A stretch of DNA of 64,000 bases from Sebaldella termitidis ATCC 33386 (GTDB taxonomy: Bacteria > Fusobacteriota > Fusobacteriia > Fusobacteriales > Leptotrichiaceae): the NCBI RefSeq assembly GCF_000024405.1, contig NC_013517.1, forward strand, positions 2,108,001-2,172,000. The letters run 5' to 3'. Of this stretch, positions 1 to 8,984 are shown piece by piece. The translations under genes were made by a program, and so were the position numbers. The first letter of the stretch is position 1; each line of letters opens with the position of its first letter. The notes under the pieces are model-generated. The model worked only from the letters and a program-made list of their open reading frames with translations. It did no database searches and was not told the DNA's origin.

Positions 1-50
1 GAAGGATATTTTGATACAATTTCACCTAGTGTCATTTCTTTTTTTATCAT
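1..50 (-). CDS. Partial CDS: N-terminus of a DUF1858/ScdA-N-like redox-domain protein
   Basis: The minus strand opens an ATG reading frame at 50 that runs off the window edge after 16 codons. The visible residues are MIKKEMTLGEIVSKYP. The pattern M-T-L-G-E-I-V-x-K-Y-P is typical of the DUF1858 domain (the hybrid-cluster-protein-associated redox disulfide domain) and of the N-terminal domain of ScdA/RIC iron-sulfur repair proteins. The domain's cysteines would lie outside the window, so the two cannot be told apart. An inverted repeat upstream at 109-124 resembles an HcpR operator, which fits a nitrosative-stress role. That link is inference. Confidence 0.55.
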   Translation of the reverse strand, partial: MIKKEMTLGEIVSKYP

Positions 51-108
51 AAATATTACCTGCTTTCTAATTTATATAAATATCTTACATAAATTTTCAC
101 TAAAAAAA

Positions 109-124
109 TGTAACATTGGTTACA
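109..124. promoter_or_regulatory. Inverted repeat TGTAAC-N4-GTTACA, HcpR/CRP-FNR-type operator candidate
   Basis: TGTAAC at 109-114 and GTTACA at 119-124 are perfect inverted repeats separated by ATTG. From memory, the HcpR regulators of anaerobes (CRP/FNR family, nitric-oxide response) bind GTAAC-N4-GTTAC in clostridia and related groups. The site lies about 60 bp upstream of the minus-strand gene at 50, between it and pnp. The regulator itself is not in the window. Confidence 0.5.
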
Positions 125-196
125 ATTGATGACTATATTTTATGAATGTGTGCTGAAATGCCCTGTTTATTTATTAAAGGATGTATAAGAAGAGAG

Positions 197-226
197 TTGC
201 TATTTTATGGAAATGTATGGTATAAT
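197..226 (+). promoter_or_regulatory. Probable promoter for pnp
   Basis: A consensus -10 box TATAAT lies at 221-226, with a weaker -35 box TTGCTA at 197-202 and an 18-bp spacer. It is the best sigma-70 match upstream of pnp and would give a leader of roughly 120 nt. Confidence 0.5.
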
Positions 227-351
227 CACTATAAATCAAGAAGAAAAGGAGTAAGTAATTCTTAAATTCTTTGTATCAATACATATCTAAGAGTATTTAA
301 GTGTTATTTGCTTCTCTTCTTGGTTTTAAATTTATAAACAGGAGGAATAAT

Positions 352-2484
352 ATGTTTAATGAAAAATCCTATGAATTGAAAATAGGAGAAAAAACAGTAA
401 AGATAAGCAGCGGTAAAATAGCGAGACAGGCAAGCGGAGCAGTAATAGTAGAATGCGGAAAGACAGTACTTCTGGTTACAGCGACAAGAAGTAAGGAAGT
501 AAGAGAAGGGACAGACTTTTTCCCGCTGACAGTGGACTATATAGAAAAATTTTATGCTTCCGGAAAATTTCCCGGAGGTTTTATAAAGAGAGAATCAAGA
601 CCGTCTACAGACGAGGTGCTTATAGCAAGATTGATAGACAGACCTATAAGACCGTTATTTCCTGAAGGGTTTTTCTACGGAGTTCATATAGTAATAACTG
701 TAATCTCTTTTGATGAGGTAAATCTTCCGGAAAATCTGGCTACACTAGGAGTATCAGCGGCATTGTCAATATCTGATATACCTTTCGCAGGACCGGTGGG
801 AGGAGTAAACGTAGGTTATATAGATGGAAAATTTGTGCTTAATCCTACACCTGAGGAACTGGAAATAAGTGATATTGAACTGTCTGTGGCAGGTACTGCA
901 GATGCAGTAACTATGGTCGAAGCAGGAGCAAATGAAATTCCCGAGGATATAATGCTGGAGGCTATTATGTTCGGGCATGGAAAAATAAAAGAGATGTGTG
1001 AAGAGCAGGAAAAATTCATAAGCCAGTTTGAAGTAAATAAAATGGAGTTTGAAGTGGCAGAAGTGAATCCCGAAGTAAAAAGCTTTATAGATGAGAAAGC
1101 AACAGAGGAGCTGGGGGCTGCTATAGAGAAACACGGGAAGCATGAAAGAGATGATGCTATAGATGCTCTTTTTGACAGACTTCTGGAAGAATTTTCCGCA
1201 TCATATGAGAATAATGAAATACCTGCTGATATAGCAAAAGAATTTAAAAACTATTATCATGATTTAATGAAAAAAATGGTAAGAGAATCTATCTTATATA
1301 AAAAGAACAGACCGGACGGAAGAAAGACGGAAGAGATAAGACCTATAGATGTGGAGATAGACACACTGCCTATACCGCATGGTTCTGCATTGTTTACAAG
1401 AGGAGAAACACAGGCACTGGTTACGGTAACACTGGGAAGCAGAGTGAATGAGCAGATAGTAGACGGAATGGAAGAGGAATCAAGAAAGAAATTTTACCTT
1501 CATTATAATTTTCCTCCTTATTCAGTGGGTGAAGCCGGATTTATGAGAGCTCCGGGAAGAAGAGAGCTGGGACACGGAAGCCTTGCTGAAAGAGCATTAA
1601 AGTATATGATACCTGAACAGGAAGATTTTCCTTATACTATAAGAGTAGTTTCTGAAATTACAGAATCAAACGGATCATCATCACAGGCAAGTATATGCGG
1701 CGGATCGCTTGCATTAATGGCAGCAGGTGTGCCGATGAAGAGCTCTGTAGCCGGAATAGCAATGGGTCTCATAAAAGAAAACGAAGAATTCGTAGTTCTT
1801 ACTGATATTCAGGGATTGGAAGACCACCTTGGAGATATGGACTTTAAGGTAGCAGGAACTAAGAATGGTATTACAGCTCTTCAGATGGATATAAAGATAA
1901 CAGGAATTACAAGAGAAATAATGGAGATTGCATTGAAGCAGGCTCACAACGGAAGAATGTTCATACTTGATAAAATGAATGCTGTTATTCCGGAGCCAAG
2001 AAAGGATGTCTCGGAAAATGCTCCAAAGATTCACTTTATGAAGATAGATCCTAGTAAAATTGCTATCTTAATAGGTCCTGGCGGAAAAACAATAAAATCA
2101 ATTATCGACCAGACAGGTGCAACAATAGATATAGAGGATGACGGAAGCGTAGCCATCTTTGTAAAAGAAAAATCAAGTCTTGATAAAACAATAGAGCTTG
2201 TAAAATCTTATACACAAAGCGTAGAATTAAACGCGGTTTACACAGGAAGAGTAGTTAAAATTGCTAAATTCGGAGCCTTTGTAGAAGTGCTTCCGGGTAA
2301 AGAAGGACTGCTTCATATTTCTGAAATAAAGAAAGAAAGAGTAAATAAAGTAGAGGATGTCCTGAAAGAAGGACAGATAATAAAAGTAAAAGTTATTGGA
2401 ATGGAAGATGAAAATAAATTTAACCTGAGTATGAAAGCTTTAGAAAATGAGAAAGTAGGAGGTAATGATGAATCTGCCAAATAA
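352..2484 (+). CDS. pnp: Polyribonucleotide nucleotidyltransferase (PNPase)
   Basis: PNPase degrades RNA from the 3' end by phosphorolysis and acts in mRNA turnover and RNA quality control. The 710-residue product has the family's usual length and order: two RNase PH-like domains joined by a helical linker, then a KH domain with the GPGGKTIK loop near residue 575, then an S1 domain from about residue 629 ([15 protein letters not shown]). The ATG at 352 is chosen because GGAGG at 341-345 precedes it. An in-frame GTG at 301 would add 17 unconserved residues and has no ribosome site. The 3' end overlaps pgsA, so the two are probably translationally coupled. Confidence 0.97.
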   Translation: MFNEKSYELKIGEKTVKISSGKIARQASGAVIVECGKTVLLVTATRSKEVREGTDFFPLTVDYIEKFYASGKFPGGFIKRESRPSTDEVLIARLIDRPIRPLFPEGFFYGVHIVITVISFDEVNLPENLATLGVSAALSISDIPFAGPVGGVNVGYIDGKFVLNPTPEELEISDIELSVAGTADAVTMVEAGANEIPEDIMLEAIMFGHGKIKEMCEEQEKFISQFEVNKMEFEVAEVNPEVKSFIDEKATEELGAAIEKHGKHERDDAIDALFDRLLEEFSASYENNEIPADIAKEFKNYYHDLMKKMVRESILYKKNRPDGRKTEEIRPIDVEIDTLPIPHGSALFTRGETQALVTVTLGSRVNEQIVDGMEEESRKKFYLHYNFPPYSVGEAGFMRAPGRRELGHGSLAERALKYMIPEQEDFPYTIRVVSEITESNGSSSQASICGGSLALMAAGVPMKSSVAGIAMGLIKENEEFVVLTDIQGLEDHLGDMDFKVAGTKNGITALQMDIKITGITREIMEIALKQAHNGRMFILDKMNAVIPEPRKDVSENAPKIHFMKIDPSKIAILIGPGGKTIKSIIDQTGATIDIEDDGSVAIFVKEKSSLDKTIELVKSYTQSVELNAVYTGRVVKIAKFGAFVEVLPGKEGLLHISEIKKERVNKVEDVLKEGQIIKVKVIGMEDENKFNLSMKALENEKVGGNDESAK

Positions 2485-3010
2485 ATTAGCAGTTTTAAGA
2501 ATAATATTAGTCATTCCTTTTGTCTTTATCCTTAGTTTTGGATTAAGAATAGAAGGAATAGGTGGTTTTATATTAAGAATACTGGCTTTTTGGATTTTTG
2601 TAGGAGCATCAATTACGGATTTTTTAGACGGCTATATAGCCAGAAGAGATAATCTGGTAACAAATCTGGGGAAACTTTTGGATCCCCTTGCAGATAAGAT
2701 TTTAGTGCTTTCTGCACTTGTGGTATTTACTAAAAATGATCAGCTTTCAGTATGGTTTGTTTTGTTAATTCTTTTTAGAGAGCTGGGGATAACAGGTCTG
2801 AGATCTATAGCGGCGGCAGAAGGAAAAGTAATTGCGGCAGAAACTCTCGGGAAATGGAAAACAGTTTCACAGATTATCGCAATACTTATTATAATATTAT
2901 TTCCTCTGGGAAATATGTTCGGTACTTTTATAATGATTATTCCTCTTGTTCTGACTTTTATGTCTGGATATGAGTACTATGTGAACTGTAAAGATATACT
3001 GAATAAGTAG
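2468..3010 (+). CDS. pgsA: CDP-diacylglycerol--glycerol-3-phosphate 3-phosphatidyltransferase
   Basis: This membrane enzyme makes phosphatidylglycerol phosphate from CDP-diacylglycerol and glycerol-3-phosphate. The CDP-alcohol phosphotransferase signature is complete: D54-G55, A58-R59, G68, D72 and D76, within the stretch DGYIAR...GKLLDPLAD. Hydrophobic segments follow, and the length of about 180 residues is typical. Two ATGs at 2465 and 2468 compete. AGGAGG at 2457-2462 is better spaced for 2468. The gene starts inside the last codons of pnp in another frame. Confidence 0.93.
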   Translation: MNLPNKLAVLRIILVIPFVFILSFGLRIEGIGGFILRILAFWIFVGASITDFLDGYIARRDNLVTNLGKLLDPLADKILVLSALVVFTKNDQLSVWFVLLILFRELGITGLRSIAAAEGKVIAAETLGKWKTVSQIIAILIIILFPLGNMFGTFIMIIPLVLTFMSGYEYYVNCKDILNK

Positions 3011-3024
3011 GAAGGTATTAAATT

Positions 3025-3288
3025 ATGTATTTTATAGGAGAGATTTTATTAAGAGTAATAGATATTTATCAGATCATAATATTAGTTTCTGTGGTATTAT
3101 CGTGGATTGACAGATATGGTGAAATGGGAGTGACAAAATTCGTAAGACAGCTGACTGATCCTTATCTGAATAAGCTCAAGGTGATAGTTCCTGTCGGGGG
3201 GATGTATTTCGACCTTTCACCGATTATAGGACTTTTGCTTCTGGGATTGATCAGGCAGATTGTTGTCAAGATATTTTGGGGATTTTAA
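3025..3288 (+). CDS. YggT family membrane protein
   Basis: This 87-residue protein has two hydrophobic segments, at about residues 5-27 and 63-85. Between them lie the polar stretch SWIDRYGE and the conserved-looking LTDPYLNKLK, the layout of the YggT family (half-size members have one unit). YggT-like proteins are linked to membrane and division genes, but their biochemical role is unsettled. It follows pgsA by 14 nt and ends just before a strong terminator, so it closes the pnp-pgsA-yggT unit. Confidence 0.82.
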   Translation: MYFIGEILLRVIDIYQIIILVSVVLSWIDRYGEMGVTKFVRQLTDPYLNKLKVIVPVGGMYFDLSPIIGLLLLGLIRQIVVKIFWGF

Positions 3289-3306
3289 AAAATAAAATTA
3301 TAATAC

Positions 3307-3348
3307 AGGGCTTGGAATCAAATAAAATTATTTGTTCCGCCCTTTTTT
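3307..3348 (+). terminator. Rho-independent terminator after yggT
   Basis: AGGGC at 3307-3311 pairs with GCCCT at 3339-3343. Inner arms GGAA/TTCC and CAAATA/TATTTG extend the stem, and a run of six T follows. Confidence 0.85.
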
Positions 3349-3433
3349 ATTTACTGGTATTATATTTTATACAGTCTGCTTAATCACTTACAGCGACTTA
3401 TTCTGAGAAGTATCTGGAATAGAAAAAAATACA

Positions 3434-3472
3434 TTGAAGAAGAAAAAATTATGTTGTATAATAAAAACAACA
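3434..3472 (+). promoter_or_regulatory. Promoter with overlapping inverted repeat before the TrmB-type regulator
   Basis: A -35 box TTGAAG (3434-3439) and a -10 box TATAAT (3457-3462) are separated by 17 bp. The inverted repeat TGTTGT (3452-3457) / ACAACA (3467-3472) straddles the -10 box, which is where an autoregulatory repressor would bind. Confidence 0.6.
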
Positions 3473-3492
3473 AAGTATAGGAGTAAAATTTT

Positions 3493-4269
3493 ATGAAGAT
3501 AATAGAAGAGCTTCAAAAATTCGGACTTACTAAAATAGAAGCACAGGTATATTATGAGTTATTGAAAAATCCTGATTCTAACGGTTCACAGATATCAAAG
3601 AAAATAGATACACCGCGTACATCTGTATATATGGCATTGGAAAAGCTGTATTCGCTTGGCTTTATTTATCTTATTCCCAGTCTTAATGAAAGAAAAAATT
3701 ATATGGCTGCCGATCCTGATAAATTAGTAATGAAGTTAAAAAGCGAATATATGAGAAGCGCGGAATTTCTTGAGAATGAACTGCTGAAAATACATATAAG
3801 AAGTGATAACGAGCAGTTCATAAATCTCAGAGGTGAAGAAAATATCCTTGATAAGATAAAAGAGATACTGAATAACACAGAAAAAGAAATCTATATGAAT
3901 ACTAACATTAATCTTATGTTATTTGAAACAGAACTGGAAAATCTGCTGAATAAAGGAGGAAGAGTGATTTTATTTAGTTTTGAAAAGCACAAGCTTACCG
4001 ATTCACGAATAGAAGCATATAATAAGACAGAAAACTACATCAGTGATCCCAATAAGAGACTGATGCTTGTTTCTGATATGAAAGAAGTGATTATAGGAAG
4101 TTCTGATGCAACACACGGTTTTACGGGAACGTATACAAAAAATCCCCTTCTGGTAAATATAGCAGCAGAGCATATTCATAATGATATTTATTTATATAAA
4201 CTGGAAACAAAGTTTGGGAAAGATTTTTGGAATGATCTGAAAATAAGTACTTTAAATGAGGAGAAATAG
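3493..4269 (+). CDS. TrmB family transcriptional regulator
   Basis: The 258-residue protein has an N-terminal winged-helix domain (about residues 1-80), with the TrmB-like opening LQKFGLTKIEAQVYYELL and a recognition region TPRTSVYMALEKLYSLGF. A C-terminal sensor-like domain follows and contains NTEKEIYMNTNINL, resembling the PLD-like effector domain of TrmB proteins. TrmB relatives often respond to sugars such as maltose or glucose. The gene lies 11 nt before glycogen phosphorylase and is probably cotranscribed with it, so control of glucan breakdown is a reasonable inference. The effector cannot be read from the sequence. Confidence 0.85.
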   Translation: MKIIEELQKFGLTKIEAQVYYELLKNPDSNGSQISKKIDTPRTSVYMALEKLYSLGFIYLIPSLNERKNYMAADPDKLVMKLKSEYMRSAEFLENELLKIHIRSDNEQFINLRGEENILDKIKEILNNTEKEIYMNTNINLMLFETELENLLNKGGRVILFSFEKHKLTDSRIEAYNKTENYISDPNKRLMLVSDMKEVIIGSSDATHGFTGTYTKNPLLVNIAAEHIHNDIYLYKLETKFGKDFWNDLKISTLNEEK

Positions 4270-4280
4270 GAGGAATTATT

Positions 4281-6791
4281 ATGATAGTAAGTGATGAAAG
4301 CTTGAAGCATACCGAGTCAAGGCTTAGACAGCAGTTTGGCCTGAGTCTGGAGGAAGCAAAAGAATATTTGAAAGTAAGTATAGAAAGAAAAATAAGAAGA
4401 CAGTTTGGGAAAACAATAAAAGAGGCTGAACCTCATGAAATATATTATGCATTATCAAGAACAATTCTGGATTACAGCATAGAAAGCTGGTATAACACAA
4501 CAAGAAATTATAATGAAAAACAGGTAAAGCAGGTTTATTATTTTTCAGCAGAATTTTTAATGGGAAGATATATGGGAAATAACCTGATGAATCTCCAGAT
4601 ATATGAAGAGATAAAAGAAGTGTTAAAGGATCTGAATATAGATATAAATATCATCGAGGACAGCGAGCCTGACCCGGGTCTTGGAAACGGCGGGCTGGGA
4701 AGACTTGCAGCGTGCTTTTTGGATTCACTGGCAACGTTAAAAATGCCGGGACATGGTTATGGAATAAGATATAAGTACGGGATGTTCCAACAGAAGATAG
4801 AGAACGGTTATCAGATGGAATATCCGGATGACTGGCTGAAATATGGAGATCCGTGGTCTATAAAGAGACTGGACAGAGTATACGACATAAAATTCGGCGG
4901 TGAAGTGGAAGTACATAAAGATGAAGTAGGAAAAGAATATTATAAGAGAATGAATACAGAAACTATCAATGCAATAGCTTATGATGCTCCGATACTCGGA
5001 TACGGCACTGAAACCGTGAATACGCTGAGACTGTGGGAAGCAAAATCTCCTCAGGGATTTGACCTTCAGCTTTTTAATGATCAAAAATATCTGGAAGCCA
5101 GTGCAAGTGCAGTAAAAGCAGAAGATCTGTCAAGAGTGCTTTATCCTAATGATACAGAAAGAAGCGGTAAGGAGCTGAGACTGAAACAGCAGTATTTCTT
5201 CGTATCAGCATCGCTTCAGGATATAGTAAGAAAATATAAGGAAAAGTACGGTAATGTATTTTCCGGATTTGCAGATAAAATAGCCATACAGCTTAATGAT
5301 ACGCATCCTGTGGTAGCAATACCCGAATTAATGAGAATATTCCTTGACAGTGAAAAAATAAGCTGGGTAGAAGCATGGGAAATATGTCAGAAAGTATTTT
5401 CATATACGAATCATACAGTTCTTGCAGAAGCTCTGGAAAAATGGGATATTAATATATTCAGTTCGCTTCTTCCGAGAGTGTATCAGATAATAGAAGAGAT
5501 AAACAGAAGATTTATGACGGAGATAAGTAAAAAATACCCTGAAGACTGGGCAAAGCAGCAGAGAATGTCAATAATAGGAAACGGGGAAGTAAGAATGGCG
5601 TGGCTGGCAATAGTAGGGACACATGCTATAAATGGAGTTGCAGCAATTCATACAGAGATTTTGAAACATCAGACATTAAAAGACTGGTATGAGCTTTATC
5701 CGGAAAAATTTCAGAATAAAACAAACGGGGTAACACAAAGAAGATGGCTTCTTAAAGCAAATCCGGAACTGGCAGGGTATATTACTTCACTGATAGGCAG
5801 TGAATGGGTAACTGATCTTTCCGAATTAAAAAAGCTGGAAAAATATATTGAAGATGATAATGTACTGAATAAGCTTCTTGAGATAAAGCATAAGAAAAAA
5901 CAGGATCTTGCCGAATATATAAAAGAGAATAACAATATAGAGGTAAATATAGATTCTATATTTGATGTGCAGGTAAAAAGACTCCATGAATATAAAAGAC
6001 AGCTTCTGAATGTGTTTCATATAATGGATTTGTATAATAAGATAAAAGAGAACCCTCTGCTGGAAATAGTTCCGAGAACGTTTATTTTTGGTGCTAAGGC
6101 TGCTCCGGGCTACAGAAGGGCGAAGTCGATCATAAAGCTGATAAATGCAGTAGCCGAAAAGGTTAATAATGATCCTGAAATAAATGATAAGATAAAAGTT
6201 ATTTTTATAGAGGATTATAAAGTATCGCTGGCAGAAAAGATAATTCCGGCAGCAGATGTATCAGAGCAAATTTCCACTGCTGGAAAAGAAGCATCAGGAA
6301 CAGGTAATATGAAGCTCATGATGAACGGAGCCATGACATTAGGGACACTTGACGGAGCCAATATAGAAATAGTAGAAGAAGCCGGGGAAGAGAATAACTT
6401 TATATTCGGTCTGAAGGCCGACGAGGTGGAAAGACTGAATCTTTACGGAAAATCAAATCCGCTGGAGGAATATCATGTAGTAGAGGGCTTGAAAAAAGTA
6501 ATAGACCAGCTTGTTGACGGAACATATTATGATAATCATAGAGGGCTCTTCAAAGAGCTGCATGCTTCACTGCTGAATGGTGTGGAGGGAGGCAAGCCGG
6601 ATCAGTATTATGTACTGAAAGACTTTGCTTCATACAGGGCAACACAAACCAGACTGCAAAATACTTATAAAGATAAGAGAAAATGGGCACAGATGATGCT
6701 TATGAACATAGCAAACTCAGGAAAATTCAGCTCTGACAGAACTATAAAAGAGTATGCAAAAGATATTTGGAATATCAGTTCATTTGAATAA
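4281..6791 (+). CDS. glgP: Glycogen/starch/alpha-glucan phosphorylase
   Basis: This cytoplasmic PLP enzyme releases glucose-1-phosphate from the non-reducing ends of alpha-1,4-glucans. The 836-residue length is that of the full E. coli/muscle-type family. Seen are the N-terminal glycine-rich stretch EPDPGLGNGGLGRLAACF, the NDTHP motif, the KRLHEYKRQ segment and the cofactor site KEASGTGNMK, with the probable PLP lysine at K678. The upstream ribosome site AGGAGG begins at the stop of the TrmB gene. No other glycogen gene is adjacent, so it is a regulator-enzyme pair rather than a full glg operon. A strong terminator follows. Confidence 0.97.
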   Translation: MIVSDESLKHTESRLRQQFGLSLEEAKEYLKVSIERKIRRQFGKTIKEAEPHEIYYALSRTILDYSIESWYNTTRNYNEKQVKQVYYFSAEFLMGRYMGNNLMNLQIYEEIKEVLKDLNIDINIIEDSEPDPGLGNGGLGRLAACFLDSLATLKMPGHGYGIRYKYGMFQQKIENGYQMEYPDDWLKYGDPWSIKRLDRVYDIKFGGEVEVHKDEVGKEYYKRMNTETINAIAYDAPILGYGTETVNTLRLWEAKSPQGFDLQLFNDQKYLEASASAVKAEDLSRVLYPNDTERSGKELRLKQQYFFVSASLQDIVRKYKEKYGNVFSGFADKIAIQLNDTHPVVAIPELMRIFLDSEKISWVEAWEICQKVFSYTNHTVLAEALEKWDINIFSSLLPRVYQIIEEINRRFMTEISKKYPEDWAKQQRMSIIGNGEVRMAWLAIVGTHAINGVAAIHTEILKHQTLKDWYELYPEKFQNKTNGVTQRRWLLKANPELAGYITSLIGSEWVTDLSELKKLEKYIEDDNVLNKLLEIKHKKKQDLAEYIKENNNIEVNIDSIFDVQVKRLHEYKRQLLNVFHIMDLYNKIKENPLLEIVPRTFIFGAKAAPGYRRAKSIIKLINAVAEKVNNDPEINDKIKVIFIEDYKVSLAEKIIPAADVSEQISTAGKEASGTGNMKLMMNGAMTLGTLDGANIEIVEEAGEENNFIFGLKADEVERLNLYGKSNPLEEYHVVEGLKKVIDQLVDGTYYDNHRGLFKELHASLLNGVEGGKPDQYYVLKDFASYRATQTRLQNTYKDKRKWAQMMLMNIANSGKFSSDRTIKEYAKDIWNISSFE

Positions 6792-6829
6792 AATTTTCAT
6801 TAAATAAAAACAAGATGTTGTGAAAAATT

Positions 6830-6872
6830 AAAACGGTAAACACTAGATATAGTGAAATACCGTTTTTTTTTA
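6830..6872 (+). terminator. Rho-independent terminator after glgP
   Basis: AAACGGTA (from 6831) pairs with TACCGTTT (from 6858). The inner pair CACTA/TAGTG forms the top of the stem, and eight or more T follow. Confidence 0.88.
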
Positions 6873-6927
6873 TTTGCACTACAAAAAAAAGCTTGCAAAA
6901 AATCTTAAATAAAGGTATAGTTGTTAT

Positions 6928-6961
6928 GTGGGAGAAAGTGGTAAGAAGTGGTAAAAAGTGG
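6928..6961 (+). promoter_or_regulatory. Four GTGG direct repeats at exact 10-bp spacing (MraZ operator)
   Basis: GTGG occurs at 6928, 6938, 6948 and 6958, each one helical turn from the next, with purine-rich spacers. MraZ proteins of E. coli and mycoplasmas bind TGGG- or GTG-containing direct repeats with 10-bp periodicity upstream of their own gene. The array ends 29 nt before the mraZ start, so autoregulation is strongly suggested. Confidence 0.82.
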
Positions 6962-6989
6962 AAAATGATATGAAAATAGGTGAGTTGCT

Positions 6990-7421
6990 ATGTTTATGGG
7001 AGAATTTACCTGCAAGATAGATGATAAAGGCAGGTTTATGTTACCGGCTAAGTTTAGGGAGATATTACAAAATGATGAATTCGTTATTACAAGAGGTCTG
7101 GATAACTCAATAGACCTTTTTCCAAGTAGCGAATGGACTAATATCGAAAATGAACTTAGAAAGCTGAAAAGAACAGACAGTAAGCACAGAGCATATCAAA
7201 GATTCGTATTATCAGCAGCCACAAAACTTACAGTAGATAACCAGGGAAGGGTAAATCTGCCGAATTCACTGGTGGAGCATGCCAAAATAAATAAAACTCT
7301 CATTGTAACAGGCATGGTAGATAAAATAGAAATATGGGCAGAAGAAGTATGGAAAGAATATATTGAGAAAACAGAAGCATCTATAGAAGATATAGTTGAT
7401 GAAATAAATTTTGATTTTTAG
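6990..7421 (+). CDS. mraZ: Transcriptional regulator MraZ
   Basis: MraZ is a ring-forming AbrB-fold DNA-binding protein that controls the division and cell wall (dcw) operon. The 143-residue product shows both tandem half-domains, with DKGRFMLPAKFR near residue 12 and the matching NQGRVNLPNSL near residue 85. The start MFMGEF agrees with the usual MraZ N-terminus, and a second ATG at 6996 is possible. The gene lies directly behind four phased GTGG boxes. rsmH follows after 9 nt, the standard order. Confidence 0.95.
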   Translation: MFMGEFTCKIDDKGRFMLPAKFREILQNDEFVITRGLDNSIDLFPSSEWTNIENELRKLKRTDSKHRAYQRFVLSAATKLTVDNQGRVNLPNSLVEHAKINKTLIVTGMVDKIEIWAEEVWKEYIEKTEASIEDIVDEINFDF

Positions 7422-7430
7422 GAGTAAATT

Positions 7431-8357
7431 GTGGATTATCATAAGCCGGTTTTATTTGACGAAGTAATTGAGAATATAGTTACCAATAAAGAAGGAGTAT
7501 ACTTAGATTGTACACTGGGAGGTGCAGGACATACTCAGGGGATTTTGGAAAATACTTCTGAAAAAGGAGTGGTAATTGCTATAGATCAGGATGATGATGC
7601 AATAGAGTTTGCCGGGAAAAAACTGGAGAACTATAAAGAACGTATAAAAATATTTAAAGATAATTTCAAAAATCTGGATACTGTTCTTTATATGGCTGGA
7701 TATGAAAAGGTGTCGGGAATTCTTATGGATATAGGAGTTTCATCATATCAGCTTGATGATCCCGAAAGAGGTTTTTCTTATAAATATGAGGCTAAGCTGG
7801 ATATGCGTATGAACAAAAATGCTAAGATCAGTGCATATGAAGTAATTAACGAGTTTTCAGAACAGGAAATAGCAGATATATTATATAAATACGGTGAAGA
7901 GCCGAAATCAAGAAGAATAGCAAGAAAAATAACCGAAGCAAGAAAAGAAAAAAAAATAGAAACAACAACAGAATTAGCAGATATAGTAATTAGAGCAATT
8001 GGGAAAAGCATGAAGAGACATCCGGCCAAAAGAACTTTTCAGGCCGTAAGAATGTATGTGAATCAAGAATTGGAGGTTCTCGAAGAAGCATTGGAAAAAG
8101 CTGTAGAACTTTTAGAAGATAGAGGGCGATTATTAGTAATAACTTTTCATTCTTTGGAAGATAGAATAGTTAAAAATAAATTTAGAGAATTCGAAAAGCC
8201 ATGTAAATGTCCGCCAAATATACCTATTTGCGTTTGTGGTAAAGAAAGTTTAGGAAAGGTCATAACTAAAAAGCCAATTGTTGCCGGCGAGTTAGAGTTA
8301 AATGATAATTCAAGAGCACATTCTGCAAAGTTAAGGGTTTTTGAAAGGAGAGCATAA
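7431..8357 (+). CDS. rsmH: 16S rRNA (cytosine(1402)-N(4))-methyltransferase
   Basis: RsmH (MraW) methylates N4 of C1402 in the ribosomal P site using S-adenosylmethionine. The 308-residue protein opens with the family's HKPVLFDEV. It has the SAM loop DCTLGGAGHT near residue 26, the MDIGVSSYQLDDPERGFSY stretch, and the C-terminal FHSLEDRIVK and RAHSAKLRVFER segments. The start is GTG, set by GGAG about 7 nt upstream. The stop shares one base with the next start. Confidence 0.97.
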   Translation: MDYHKPVLFDEVIENIVTNKEGVYLDCTLGGAGHTQGILENTSEKGVVIAIDQDDDAIEFAGKKLENYKERIKIFKDNFKNLDTVLYMAGYEKVSGILMDIGVSSYQLDDPERGFSYKYEAKLDMRMNKNAKISAYEVINEFSEQEIADILYKYGEEPKSRRIARKITEARKEKKIETTTELADIVIRAIGKSMKRHPAKRTFQAVRMYVNQELEVLEEALEKAVELLEDRGRLLVITFHSLEDRIVKNKFREFEKPCKCPPNIPICVCGKESLGKVITKKPIVAGELELNDNSRAHSAKLRVFERRA

Positions 8358-8740
8358 TGGTTAAGAGAGAGAGAAAAATTGATGTTATAGATTTGCCTGT
8401 AGTAAAAAGAACCATAAGACAATATGATAATTTTGAAACAGTGCGTAAGCAACACAGAAAAACGAGAAGCAGAAACAGCGCAAAGTTGTATATGAAAATA
8501 TTTGTGTATTCAGCAATTTTTATGGGTGTTTCAGCATTCAAAATGACAACACTGTATGATGTAATGGATCTGACGATGAAGCTCCAAAAATTAAATACAG
8601 AAATATATGAGACTGAATTGGTTATAGATGATCTGAATTATTCATTTGACTCAAAAGAAAATTTGAAAGAGGTAGAAAATCTGTCAAAAAAACTTGGTTT
8701 TGTAGATGACAGAGATATAAGATATGTTAGATTTAATTAA
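8357..8740 (+). CDS. FtsL-like division protein (small basic membrane protein with coiled coil)
   Basis: The 127-residue protein has a basic cytoplasmic N-terminus (residues 1-46), one membrane span at about 47-66 and a short coiled-coil-like periplasmic part (70-115). Size, topology and position right after rsmH are those of FtsL, a divisome protein that works with FtsB and FtsQ. FtsL sequences diverge greatly, so the call rests on context and layout. Its ATG overlaps the rsmH stop (TAATG). No PBP3 or mur gene follows, unlike the usual dcw order. Confidence 0.7.
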   Translation: MVKRERKIDVIDLPVVKRTIRQYDNFETVRKQHRKTRSRNSAKLYMKIFVYSAIFMGVSAFKMTTLYDVMDLTMKLQKLNTEIYETELVIDDLNYSFDSKENLKEVENLSKKLGFVDDRDIRYVRFN

Positions 8741-8984
8741 AATAGTTGGTAAATTCTTTAAACAATATAATATGAAATCTTTTTAACTAATGTATATTAG
8801 GAGAAAAGATTTTTTTTATGCAAATTTTTTTTATTTATTGTAATTATAATGAATATTTTGATTTTTTGAATACAGTAAATCCGGATACTGCTTATAATTT
8901 TAAAAAAAATTGTGAAATATATGTGAAAGAAGAGCTGCATAAAAAAATTTTGGATTGCTGTTTGGATTAGCTGAAATAAAAAAA
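8741..8984. other. Intergenic stretch after the FtsL-like gene
   Basis: This AT-rich gap separates the end of the mraZ cluster from the convergent esterase gene. It holds only the doubtful 50-codon frame at 8818. No clear plus-strand terminator for the mraZ unit was found here. Confidence 0.5.
8818..8970 (+). CDS. Possible 50-residue small protein or gene remnant
   Basis: An ATG frame of 50 codons at 8818 ends at TAG 8970. It is rich in Phe, Tyr, Asn and Cys (it begins MQIFFIYCNYNEYF) and matches no family I know. The AGGAGA at 8799 is about 13 nt from the ATG, longer than usual, and AT-rich sequence makes chance frames common. It could equally be the end of a decayed gene. Confidence 0.22.
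   Translation: MQIFFIYCNYNEYFDFLNTVNPDTAYNFKKNCEIYVKEELHKKILDCCLD

Noticed and set aside
766-1143. Open minus-strand frame inside pnp, and many similar frames inside other genes
   Set aside because: They lie wholly opposite well-recognised genes, have low-complexity hydrophobic or Cys/Tyr-rich products and no ribosome sites. They are shadows of codon bias.
5711-6020. Minus-strand frames within glgP
   Set aside because: glgP is intact and recognised throughout. The reverse products resemble no family.
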